From positions 62,001 to 126,000 of the forward strand of contig JAMDHS010000028.1 in the NCBI GenBank assembly GCA_029717555.1: 64,000 nucleotides of DNA. Reading direction: 5' to 3'. Below the pieces are notes generated by a model. It was not told the DNA's origin and made no database searches. It was given only the letters and a program-made list of their open reading frames with translations. Numbering within the stretch: the first letter of the stretch is position 1; every line of letters begins with the position of its first letter. Source of the stretch: Peribolospora baueri (taxonomy: Eukaryota > Basidiomycota > Peribolosporomycetes > Peribolosporales > Peribolosporaceae). Positions 1 to 10,230 of this stretch are shown here, piece by piece. Made by a program: the position numbers and the translations under genes.

Positions 1-402
1 AGCCGGGCGGCGATCCGGGAGGGGATCAAGTACGACTCGGAGGACGACAAGGCGATCGAGCAGTGGGTGGAGCAGCACATCGAGACGACGTGGCACTGCC
101 TGGGGACGTGCTCGATGGCGCCCAAGGAGGGGAGCAAGGTGACCAAGTACGGCGGCGTGCTCGACCCGCGTCTCAACGTGCACGGGACACGGCGGCTCAA
201 GGTGGCCGACCTATCGGTGTGCCCGGACAACGTAGGTTGCAACACGTACTCGACCGCTCTGCTCATCGGCGAGAAGGCGGCGGTGCTGATCGCCGAGGAC
301 CTGGGCTACTCGGGCGAGGCGCTGAGGATGGACGTGCCGCCGCTCGAGACGCACGAGTGGCCCAACTTGAACGCGGGCCCGGCGCCTTACACGAGGGGGT
401 GA
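1..402 (+). CDS. AOX: Alcohol (methanol) oxidase, GMC family, C-terminal part
   Basis: This is the last 133 codons of an FAD-dependent GMC oxidoreductase that begins before the window. It reads without a break from base 1 to the TGA at 400-402. The C-terminal GMC domain is clear: the stretch WHCLGTCSMAP carries the catalytic histidine, and SVCPDNVGCNTYSTALLIGE carries the second active-site position, an Asn as in yeast methanol oxidases rather than the His of glucose oxidase. The following AVLIAEDLGYSGEAL also matches alcohol oxidases. These enzymes oxidise short primary alcohols to aldehydes with release of hydrogen peroxide, in peroxisomes or secreted. The tail ends APYTRG, not a canonical PTS1 such as ARF, so its location is uncertain. 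The family call is firm; alcohol oxidase rather than another GMC member is likely. Confidence 0.88.
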   Translation, partial: SRAAIREGIKYDSEDDKAIEQWVEQHIETTWHCLGTCSMAPKEGSKVTKYGGVLDPRLNVHGTRRLKVADLSVCPDNVGCNTYSTALLIGEKAAVLIAEDLGYSGEALRMDVPPLETHEWPNLNAGPAPYTRG

Positions 403-1468
403 AGTGGGCGACGACGGCACGGCACGGCGGAGCAGCGGGGGACATCCTGACTGACTTGACTGACAGACGGACGACTCGGCTCGATCAGCTGGGATGCGAC
501 TCGACTCGACTCGATTCTTCCAAGCTTGGTGCGCTTCTCTTTTCTTCCGCGTATGTCGTGGGCCAAAAAGGTACCACGAGCCTCTGCTCTCCTTTCTCGC
601 TGGGGTTTCGAAAAAACACAAAAAAGCGCAAAAACAGCGACGACGGAGGGCGCCGGAGACGGCACCCGGAGTCTCCTTCCTTCCTTCCTTCCTTCCTTCC
701 TTCGGCTTATCGACGACGGGCCTGTGTGTGTGAATGAATGAATGAATGAATGAATTTGTCATCTCGTCGATCACCAGTGCCGGCTGGCGGCCCGACGCTG
801 TCTCATTTTTCTTTCTTTTTTTCTCTTCTCTCGTCACGTCTTGGCTCCCGGCGATCAGGTGCACGACGAAGGAAGCTGATTGCTTGGGCAGGCGCAAAAT
901 GAGACCTGAATGCGAAGTACGGAAGAAATGTCCGTCGAGCGGAGGGGCGTCTAAAGGCAGCTGGTGGGGGGCTAGCCGGTGCTAAGCGGCGGTGAGTCGG
1001 GTAGCCCGGCGGATGGGGTGGCTGCTAATAAGTGCTAGTGGCGCCCGGTCGGTCGGCCGAGCGCTCGGGCCTCGGGTCGCGCCTCCGCTTGGCTTGTCAG
1101 GCTTTCGCTTGGCTGGCTTGGCTGGCCCGCGTCGGCCTTGCTTGCCCTTGGCCGTGCCTTCCTCGTAAAGTCGGCTCACCGGCGCCCCTTCTTGACGCCA
1201 ACCATCGTCCTCCGTGCCTCCATCTCGTTCGCCATTCACCTTCTTCCTCACCACATCCCTCATCCTTCCCTCCCATCTTCTCTCGCTTCCCACCTGCACT
1301 CTCCCACCTGCACTCACTACCTCCCACGCTCCTTTCCCCCCAGACCGCTCCGACCGGAGTCTCTCGCCCTCGCCCCTAGGCCTTCTTCGTCCCACTCCCC
1401 ATCCGACTCACTGTCGACAGCTCCTCAAGCACACTCCCTTCACTCACCAGCGCCCCCACACGCCCGCC
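403..1468. other. Intergenic: AOX 3' flank and DPBB1 upstream region
   Basis: This 1066 bp stretch has no supported gene. It holds a CTTC tetranucleotide run (about 675-703) and an AATG run (about 732-755). From about 1190 to 1468 it is strongly pyrimidine-rich on the + strand, which is typical of the 5' leader of the next gene. Confidence 0.6.
675..755. repeat. Tetranucleotide microsatellites (CTTC)n and (AATG)n
   Basis: Two simple repeats, about seven CTTC units and six AATG units, are separated by about 28 bases in the 3' flank of the alcohol oxidase gene. Confidence 0.85.
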
Positions 1469-2776
1469 ATGCGCATCACCTCCGCCGGACTCCTCGCCCT
1501 CCTCGGCGTCTCCGCCGCCTCCGCCTCCCTCTTCTCCCACCACGCCGACAACGACGTGGCCAAGAGGAGCCGTCACAACGAGCTCGCCAAGAGGGCCGAC
1601 AACCAGATCGCCAAGAGGGGCGCCTTTAACGGACAGGGTGAGTATGCCCGGGGCGAGGAATATTGCGGTTGGACGGGCAAGCGCGGGTGGACGGACGGAC
1701 GGGTCGGTGGACCAGCGGTGGAGAGTTAGCGAAGACGAGGCAGTGCATGGCCTGAGTTGGAAGCCGGCCGACGCTCGTTCCCTGATCGTGCATATCGTGT
1801 TGGCGTGGATACCAAAAAAAGAGAAGAAGGCTGACCTCCCCATTCCCCGGGTGCCCGCTTCTCGTCCTCGGCTCTGCCTCGACTCCCACAGCCACCTGTG
1901 AGTGTGACCCTCCGCGACGCTGTCTCGCACGCTCTTGTGCCTCTTCGTCCGTACAGATGTCGGCTCATCCTCTCCCCTCCGTTCTCCCTTCTCCTCTCCA
2001 GTCTTCAGCGTCGGTCTCGGCGCTTGTGGAAAGTGGAACAGCGACAAGGACTACATTGTCGCTCTCAACGTCCCCCAGGTGAGCGTTCGTCTTGCTCGCG
2101 CCCCTTCTTCGCGCACCTGACGGCAAACGGCGGAGAGACTTCGATATACGACGATGAACGGCGTGGACGCTGATCCTCGCCTCACTTCCCCCTTCTTCTC
2201 CCTAGTACGGCGACACGGGCGTACTCTCTTGGTTCTGCTTCAAGTCCATCACCATCGAGTACAATGGCAAGCAGCACGAGGCCACCATCATGGATGCCTG
2301 CCCTGGCTGCGCCCACGGCGTGAGTGTTCTTTCTCTCAATTTGGTGGAAGTCGGCTCGTGCGGCCGCGCTGATCATCTATCCCTTCGTTTCCCTCCGTTC
2401 GTCACAGAGCCTGGACATGTCGCCCGCTCTGTTCCAGTTCTTTGCCCCCTCGTCGCAGGGCGTGTTCCAGATGACCTGGTGGCTCAACGACGGCTCTGGC
2501 AGCGGCCAGAGCTCCTCGTCGAGCCAGCACTACACCATCAGCTACAGCTCGGCCTCGAACAAGGCCAGCCCGACGTCGACTCACTGGACCTCTAGCTCCT
2601 CCACCTCCACCTCCGCCACGCCCACGCAGACGGGCAAGAAGATCTGCAAGAACAAGAAGAGGGGCGTCCAGAAGAGGAAGATCGCTCTTCGCGCTCAGAA
2701 CGCCAAGAGGGCCGGACACGGCAAGCCCCGTGTCGCCGCCGCCGCGAGGGACTTTGTGGAGCAAGAGGCCAAGTGA
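1469..2776 (+). CDS. Secreted DPBB (expansin/RlpA/barwin-like) protein, DPBB1
   Basis: There are four exons: 1469-1637, 2002-2078, 2206-2319 and 2408-2776, giving 242 residues. All junctions keep phase and use GTGAGT/GTGAGC donors. The start MRITSAGLLALLGVSAASA is a signal peptide. Three AKR dibasic sites follow at short intervals (about residues 30-55), suggesting Kex2 trimming. The double-psi beta-barrel core begins with GLGACGKWN, continues with LSWFCFKSITIEYNGK and ends with IMDACPGCAHG, the conserved Cys and Asp pattern of small fungal expansin-like proteins. A Ser/Thr-rich stretch and a lysine/arginine-rich tail follow. Related proteins act in the wall or apoplast, but catalysis is generally not shown. 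A second DPBB gene lies at 16676-17937 on the other strand. The family is clear; the biochemical role is unknown. Confidence 0.85.
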
Positions 2777-4036
2777 ATGGCCGTTGATGGGGGATGAGGT
2801 CTATCCGGCAGTCGACGCTCGACGTTCGGTGACGAGGACGATTCGGTTCGGTATCGTTCGGTCTGAGCAGTGCCGGCGTGCACTCCTCCTTCCCATCTCA
2901 CCTTCTCCGCTCCTCCCCTCCTCTCCCCGCCGCGTCTCTTCTTCCTTTGACTTGTACGCCCATCGTCGGCCCGCCCGTCTTTCCTCGTCCCTCGCCTCCC
3001 TCGTCGCTGACGTGGGGGGAAACGACCAGCCCGTCGATTTTACCCACTTGCTTCCTCTTCTCTTCCCAGCCTACGCCTTCTCCACCTTTGCTTGCCCGCC
3101 TACCCTACCCTCCCCTCCCATTTCGCGACAAATTGGGCTTATCCTTCCCGTCCTTCCTTCCGTCGCCGGCTCTACCCGATCGCCCGTTGATCGATCAACG
3201 AATGGTCCATCTCTCGTGGACGATCTCTTCCTCGCCTCCCCCTTCTCTCACATCGGTGTTTATTAGTTTCGGCGCCCCGTTTGTTTGTCATCCTTCTTCT
3301 TGCCCGGAATGACATGCCCCCGTTTCCTTCGTCGGGGTTTGGGCCACCACTTTTCCGTTCGCCTCCTGTCAGTCGGCGATATTCTACGCGAGTGCTCGTG
3401 GCGGATCCCGTGTGGCAGAGTCGAGTGTCTGCGGAGGGCGCTCGCTAGTGGTGTCGATCGTATCCAGTTTCGGCCTTTTGAGCGCCAAGCTCATGCACGC
3501 ACGCACGCCAAAGTGCCGTGCCGTGCGTGGGCATGCATGGCGTCGTGCTGCCGCGAGGTCGCTCGCAGCCACGTACATACGAACGAACATACATGTACGC
3601 GTCCACACACACACACACACACACACGTCCTTACATGCTACACTGTATGCTACACCATACCAGTCAGGCGGACGCTGAGTCCAGACGGGGCCACGCCGGG
3701 TTCCAACTCGACCTCGGTACCACGGCTAGACTAGACGGTGGTCTGGCTCTTCCCATCTTCCTCTTCCAATGTCCGGGGGAGAGGGAGAGAAGAAAGCGAG
3801 GGGTGAAAAAAGGTCATTGGCGGAGGAAAGATGGGCGGTCGCCCACGACGATATCTACATATATATATATAAGAAAAAAGGGATTTACGACTTATGCGCG
3901 GCGTACCCCCACCCGAACCGAGTGCGTACCTGTCGCGCTGGGAGATGGGGAGATGGGCCGCGGTAGCATACATACATACAAGTGAGTGAGCCAAAAGGAG
4001 AGTGTGGTAGAAGGAAAGACAGGGAGGATGCGTGCG
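2777..4036. other. Intergenic between convergent DPBB1 and hydrophobin 1
   Basis: This is 1260 bp between two convergent 3' ends. About 2880-3300 is pyrimidine-rich on +. A (CA)n run lies at 3604-3626 and a short (AT)n run at about 3857-3871. I see no convincing gene. Confidence 0.6.
3604..3626. repeat. (CA)n microsatellite
   Basis: An uninterrupted CA dinucleotide run of about 11 units in the convergent intergenic region. Confidence 0.9.
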
Positions 4037-5954
4037 TTAGCCGACGCTGACGGGCGTGCAGCCGGTCTGGATGAGGCCATTCTCCGCATCTGCTTGGCAG
4101 CACACCGCGTTGGCTTTGCACGAGTCCGCCAGGGCGAGACCGAAAACGGCGCTGATTGGGTCGCACTCGAGGCCGATGCTGGATCGCACGCGAAAGAGGG
4201 GTGGGGGCCGTGTGACGAAGCAAGGGGGTATCAGCAAGATCGTGTCAGGTTTTCCTGGGACCGACTACGTCGGTCTTCGACGGTGACGGAGAAGCTCACC
4301 TTCCGATGAGCTCGTCGATGGAACCGACGAGCGCCAGAGCGAGCTTATCCGACGTGTCGTGAATCTGCGCGACAGGAACGGGAGCAGAGATACGTGTTTG
4401 GCATGGACACAACCCCACCTAGCAGCATAACCGCTAGCGCCGCATTCACTCACGATTTGGCTGCAACAATACGCAGCACCGACGGAGCATTGGTTTCGTT
4501 TCGTGTCCGGAGTATGCCAGGCCGTGGAGTTGTCACTCGGATAAGCTGTGGTATGAATGGGCTTACCGACGGTGGAGGTGGACGTGGGTGGCTGCTGAGC
4601 CGTCAAAGCGAGAGACGAGGAACAAGGCTGGCCCGGGGTAACAAAAGCCGCTGCGTTGCTGGTAGTCGGATAAGCCGAAGTAGTCGGATAAGCCGACGAT
4701 GGCGACGACGGCGACGACGGAATGGCCGACAAAGTCGAGTCCGAAACATTCGGCCTGATCGAAGACACTCCATCTTTGGTTGTCTTTGGGTACGCATGCG
4801 CCGACGACGGCGACGCTGAGCTCGACATGTTCACCGCGACGGAAGCGGGCGCGTTACTGGCCGTAACCGAGGGGCTAGCAGAGGGCGACGGCATTGTTAG
4901 GTTGGGTGCGCCTGTGAATAATGACCGATTTAAAAGGACCAACCGATCGATGAGAAGTCAACGGCAGGAGGCAGAAGAGCGAGCGACGGACGCACGTTCG
5001 CCGTCCTGGCTGACCGAGTTGTTGTTCACGTCCCCTCCTCCATGGTTTTGAGATGGAACGGGCGGCGGCGAACGGTGACCTGGTGAAGAATGGCCGAGGG
5101 AAGGGAGGAGATTGCGCGATGAGGGAAAAGAGCACGACCCCGGGTTCCGGATAAGCAACACACCTTGGTTCGGACTCGGATTCTTCGCCGTGAGGTGAGC
5201 TGGCCGAAGCAGAGCCGAATGACAGAGGGACGAACCGCAACGGCGATATCGTGAGCATCTGCTGTTCGTGGACGATGACTATATGCCCCCTGAAGAGCCC
5301 CTTAGCTCACACTGCTCTCCGTGACCGCCAGTGTGCTGAAGCGGAGGAACGTGATGCAATCCTAGCAAAGAACATGGAGAAAAGCGGATGAGTAGGAGCA
5401 GAAGTGCTACCGCACCAGAGACGAGTCCCACCCTTGTTCTTGGAATCAGGTTTCTTCTTGCTGCACTTCTTTCCCCTGCGAGCAACATGGACGAGATCGT
5501 GCTGAGACCCTTGGTGCACAGCGGACCGTAAGTCGGGCGAGGGGTTGAGTGGGCCGTCGTGGGCCTGCCGCATCGCGCCCGGCGGACGGAAGTTGGAAGA
5601 AGGGATATGAGGCGTGAAGCGAACGGTGCCGCCGGCACCGCCGCCGCCGCCACGGCTGGATGAGTCCGTGATGGTCTGACCGGAGCCGTTCCAACTTTTG
5701 TTGCCGCCACCAGATCCGAGGACTCCGAGGTCGCCGACGTAGCCACCGCCGTGCAGCACACCAGCGTGCCGATGGGGAGCCGCCAAGGCCGGACCGGAAC
5801 AAGAAAGGAAAACGAGGGTGAGTAGGGGGGAAAGGGCCGCGATCTGGAACAAATCAAAGATGGGGAGGGAGATGGGAAACAGAGAAAAGAAACTTATCAG
5901 TGGTAGCGAAGGATGGAGGACAGAAGAACGACAAAACAAATAACCCACCTGCAT
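4037..5954 (-). CDS. Class I hydrophobin with long N-terminal extension (HYD1)
   Basis: Reassembled from eight exons: 5949-5954, 5432-5843, 5311-5361, 5164-5199, 4996-5079, 4454-4911, 4300-4364 and 4037-4178, giving 417 residues in phase throughout. The first exon encodes only Met-Gln. It joins to IAALSPLLTLVFLSCSGPALA to make a good signal peptide. About 310 residues of Gly/His-rich and then Ser/Thr/Pro-rich sequence follow. The hydrophobin domain has eight cysteines at 338, 345, 346, 376, 391, 397, 398 and 411, spaced C-x6-CC-x29-C-x14-C-x5-CC-x12-C, within class I limits. Hydrophobins self-assemble at air-water or wall surfaces. Most are about 100-150 residues, so the extension is exceptional. 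The middle small exons are the least certain; the C-terminal module is solid. It is a paralogue of the gene at 12322-14213. Confidence 0.83.
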
Positions 5955-7313
5955 GCCGTAAGACTTCGTCGGTTGGTACGGAACGCGGAGTAATAAATAT
6001 GACAAGTAAAGGACGTGCTTGGAGGGCCGCGACGAGACGAACGAGACGAGAGAAAGAGATGACCGAGGAAGGAAAAGAGAACGATGAGCGACTTCCTGGC
6101 CCGCCTTTAAGGGCTAGGACGACCAGGGTCAAGGTACGTCCGTGTGGATCCCGAAGCCGAAGCCAAAGACGAGCTTCGAAGAAGAGAACGCGCCCAGTCT
6201 AGACGCGCTTCGCGTCTTCGTAATGTGAGCTTGCGTGACAGGCGTAAGGACGGACCCGACGACGAGGCAGCAATGGATGGCTTGAGAGGTCCTGAGGCGC
6301 AGGGAGGCGGTCCCAAGGATAGGAACGGAGCGAGCCGAGAGAGAAACATGGGCAGACGGAAACCGAAGCTCGTCCGACCACCGCACAGGCCAAGCTCTGA
6401 AAGGGAGAACGAACTGAGCTACGAGCGACGGTGTAGTCTCGCCGTCGCGCCTAGCAGATGGCGGAGCGGAAGCTGGAAAACCTCACCTCAGAACTTTACC
6501 CGCCTTCCAATTATCTGTTACGAGAAGGGGAAAGAGACGAAAGCAGATAACCGCAGCGGAGCCCTCCATAGCGAGGAAAGACGACAGTGAGGAGGTAAGT
6601 TGGACCTGGTATATGAAAGAGGCGGACGGTCGAGCCCAAAACTTATACAAGGGACAGAAGCTAGTGAAGATAGGTTGGCGGTGGGTCGTCTCCAGGATCG
6701 TGGGCTTACGACAGCCGCCTTATACCACGTCGCAATCCCCCTTTTGCACAATCGTCCCATTCAGAGACATCCGAGAATCGAACGTGAGGGAAAGAAGTGG
6801 ACGACAGCTAGTTAGTCGCTGTCACTCAGGGCCGCTCCTAGTGGGCGATTCGCAGAAGAACGAGTGCACAACTCGTAGTGTCTCTGCAAGGAATGAAGCG
6901 GGCGGCGGCGAAGACAGCGAACAGACCTGGACTTAAGCGCGCGGACCCTCGCCTCTGCGCACCCCCCGTGCATCTGTAAGACGTCGCGTGAGAAGCGGAG
7001 GTGAGGGAACGGCTAGAACGTGAGAGTACGGACTATGGACGATGCGACGCAGGGCCCATTCTCCTGAAAGGGGGGGGGCATCGACGGCGGGCGTGGGGCA
7101 GGTTCGCTCGGTCCAGCGGCTGCGGCGACGACGGCCCACTTGGCGCGACCGCAGCGGCTGATATCTGTCGAGTCTCGAGACGAGGCAGGCGATCCCTCGA
7201 CGACAGACGCATAGGATCAAGCCAACGTACAGGCAGACGTCGAGTCGATAAATGCAGCTCAAATAGGAGGCTCATTCGCGCGAAGACGTGGAGGGCGCGC
7301 TCGGGTTTCCTAT
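5955..7313. other. Intergenic: HYD1 upstream region
   Basis: This is 1359 bp between the HYD1 start and the 3' end of the decayed dehydrogenase. Short open frames on both strands have no recognisable domain or splice-consistent structure. It probably includes the HYD1 promoter, but I see no specific element. Confidence 0.5.
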
Positions 7314-8916
7314 TCATGTCGATCGACGGCTGACAATAGATACCTCAGGTCTCGAGCGTAGGCGCACGGACACGCGGGCTCCGTTCGGACCATTCGCACA
7401 TACGACCGGACCCCGGGCTTCAGCCAGACGATCAAGCGGTGGAGGCGGTGTTCCATCGACGGCGATGATTTGGCCGTTGGTGTACTGGGAAGTGGCAAGG
7501 AAGAGGATGGCGCCGGCCTGGAAGCGAAAGGAAGAAGGTGATCGCGAGTCAGGTTCCGTGCTCGGGAGTCTGTCTTAGCAGAAAGGAGGGACTGGGTCCA
7601 GAAATACGGATGCTCGACTTCCCTCCTCTCCCCGTCGGGGCCCCCCGGAAAGCTCGGCCGCTCAGCTCACCGTATCCCGATCATCGCCTGGCCTCCCAGC
7701 GGGGATACCCATCTCCATGCCTTCCAAGGTATTCTTGTTATCCGGCCCGGCTTTCTTTGTCATCTTAGAGGGGAAGACGCCCGGGGCAATGGCGTTGATG
7801 CGGAGCTTGATGCGCGCCGAGTGAGACTCGTGAGGTGGTTGGCGGCCTGATGGGGATACAGACGGAGAGGGAGGGATGGACGAAGAGATCAGATTGACCT
7901 TCGGTGGGGGGGCCCTCGAGATGCGTCGCGTTCGACGTGGCCGCGGCCTACTTACCGCTTTGGAAGCATTGTAGGCAGTGTTGCTGAGCGTGGAGGCGGA
8001 GCGAGCGGAGGAAGTTTCAGCCATCACTGCATGGACTCAAGCAGCTCAATGACCTAAGTAGACTCGCTGACTTGGCTGGCTTTGACGATGCCGGAAATGC
8101 TAGTCGTGTTGATGACCGTGCTACACCACCCCTGGCAGCTCTTGGTGCCCTTTTCGAGCAGGGGCAAAAAGGCCATGGTAGATAAGAAGATGCTCGATAT
8201 GTTCACATCAAACAGGGACGACCAGTCCTGGTAATTCTCGTTGTCGAAGTGTATCTTGCTCAGCTCCTCAGCTGAGAGCTCGCTCCAGGACCTGTCCGAG
8301 GTACTCTTGGGGCCGGAAATTCCGGCGCTGCTGTGGGAAAGCAAGTCCGGCGGAGGGCCAAGGAAAGGAGACGGGAGGGTGCGGGTGAGCGCATGTGCCG
8401 AGGATGGCCGAACGCACAAGGTGCCCTCACTTTACGAGGATGTGCAACCGCCCCTCTCGCCGCTCCATCTCACGGACGAGGTTCTTAATAGATTCCTTGC
8501 TTGTCACATCTCCTTGAAGGCTGCCCATCGCGTGGTGGGCAGACCGACGTAAACCCCGGATCCCTGGTCGTTGTCCAAAGCAGAGAAATGCTCACGGGAC
8601 CATCTCGCCCTTGATGTGTGGACCATCGTGCGTATTTGTGGCGTTCTCGAGGATTCCCTGACGACGAGACGCAATGTCTGAACGATTACGATGAACAGCA
8701 GTCGAAGCGGTTGTTAATACCGCCCGCAGCACCAAGTATGAGTACGAGGCTCGCCGAAACGAGAGTGGTTCTTAACTCACATACTTTGGCGCCGTTGGCA
8801 GCGAGCGCCTGGACCTGCATGAGACCGATGCCGGTGCCACCACCGGTGACGAGGGCAATGAGACCGGAGAGGTTGAAAAGAGCGGAGGCGGTGAGATCGT
8901 ATGTGGGAGCTCCCAT
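7314..8916 (-). pseudogene. Short-chain dehydrogenase/reductase, frame-disrupted
   Basis: Exons of a classical SDR can be followed on the minus strand: 8781-8916, 8596-8677, 8431-8520, 8072-8330, about 7956-8026, 7671-7846 and 7314-7517. The order is normal. It starts MGAPTYDL, has the NAD(P)-binding TGGGTGIG at residues 24-31, LVNSAGISGP (usual NNAG), the catalytic-Ser region TTSISG, the YNASK catalytic Tyr/Lys pair, LRINAIAPGVFPSKMT, and ILFLATSQYTNGQIIAVDG near the end. The first four exons join cleanly. No donor/acceptor pair then brings SISGIVKASQ into frame with AYNASKA. A second frame change lies between NHLTSL and RIKLRINAIAPG, where about ten residues expected in the family are also missing. 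The C-terminal tail is unlike the usual VDGG ending. I read it as a decaying host gene. An alternative is non-canonical splicing. Confidence 0.65.
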
Positions 8917-9429
8917 CGTTGGTCTGACTGCGCAAACGGAAAGAGAGCCACAAGTGGAGACGGCGTTAGAAACGAAGACGAGAGCGCGAGATCTTCCTCT
9001 TTATGAGGCAGGCTGGAGGAGGTGATTCAAGGAATTTGGGCCCAGGATCTCGTCTGCTTCCAATTCGGACTGGCCACTCATCGACCTGGCCTTCCTTGAA
9101 TCCTCACGATGATGACCTTCGAGAAGTATTTTGCGACCGCCGTCAGAGGCGATCCTCGATTGTCGCGATCGGCCCGATCGGATGTGCCATCGTGTGCTAT
9201 TGCGCTCTCCACACCTTCGTGGCCGACCACTTATCAAGTCGGCCACTATACTGTATCTCGTCTTACAAGTGGGTGTTCGCTCTCACACCTGCACAGGAGC
9301 TTGAAGAGGGTCTCCGCCACGGAATCGCTAACCTGCGCACCCGTCTCGTCGATCTTTGCGTTCGTTTCCTTGCTTAGCGGTCTTGAAGCTAGCTCTGCAA
9401 GCGTTTGGTGGCTCATATTATGTACATCT
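8917..9429. other. Intergenic between SDR start and copia fossil
   Basis: The minus strand has open stretches (about 9246-9434 and 9001-9246) with some protein-like character but no recognised family and no convincing start-to-stop structure. They could be the remnant of a gene cut by the adjacent retroelement. Confidence 0.35.
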
Positions 9430-10230
9430 GGCAATCATCACAGTGAGCGGCTTCTAAGGACAACACGCATCCTGAGTGGAGAGCCTATGGACGCCTTCTT
9501 CACTCGGATGACGGACTTGCGACAACCTCTGCGAAGCCGGAGGGACGTTGACCGACGAGGACTTTACGCAAATGCTCCTCGTGCGAATGCCGGACTCCTT
9601 CGAAGTCCACAATCTGGCGTTTCCACATGGAGACGCTACCCTCGTCCGATAAGTTTATGCACGACGTCAAGCAGATCGAGAAGGAGATGATGCAGAAGGC
9701 TGCAGGAAACCTCCGTCGTCGTCTGCTGAGACTGCGATGGGGGCCTCAACCCAGGAACAATTCAAGGGCAAGTGCCATCACTGCGGGAGGGTCGGGCAGA
9801 AGGTGGAATGCCGAACGGTGAAGAGGGAGGATGGCGATAAGAACGACGGGGCCGCCCTCGCTTGGACCCTTTCCGCCGTTGACGCGCAAGCCCACTTGGT
9901 CGCCGACGCCCAGAAGAACGACTGGGTCCTCGACAGCGGTGCCAGTAAGCACATGACCAACGACAAGTGGGGAGTACCATGCCTTCAGCACTCCTCACCG
10001 CGTCACCATGGGGAACAACGCGACCCTGGACGCCCCAGGCTCGGGCGTCGGTCACGTCGTCTTCCCTGACGGCAGCTCTGGATTGATCCGCGACATCCTC
10101 TATGTGCCAGGATTGGTCGTGAACCTTCTCTCGGTCCCTCAGCTGAACGAGCGCGGAGAGCCAGAAGGGAAAGGTGGTCACCAAAGGACGCCTTCGGAAT
10201 GGGCTCTTCGTGCTCAACTTCGCGCATCCA
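9430..10230 (+). mobile_element. Ty1/copia retrotransposon fossil A: gag and protease fragment
   Basis: A broken fragment of a Ty1/copia (Pseudoviridae-type) element in forward orientation. Its recognisable parts, in order, are the gag motif MDAFFTRMTDLR, the CCHC zinc knuckle with KGKCHHCGRVG, and the aspartic-protease motif WVLDSGASKHMTND, followed by the downstream DILYVPGLVVNLLSVPQL segment. No LTR is seen at its 5' end and no integrase or reverse transcriptase is present. It carries several breaks and is clearly inactive. It abuts a second copy in opposite orientation near 10230. Confidence 0.85.

Noticed and set aside
4560-4600. GTAAGC donor-like site in HYD1 exon 6
   Set aside because: No acceptor at reasonable distance keeps phase, and reading through keeps an open frame into the first hydrophobin cysteine block.
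9001-9434. Minus-strand frames as a separate gene
   Set aside because: Some protein-like composition, but no start, stop and splice arrangement that holds together and no recognised family.
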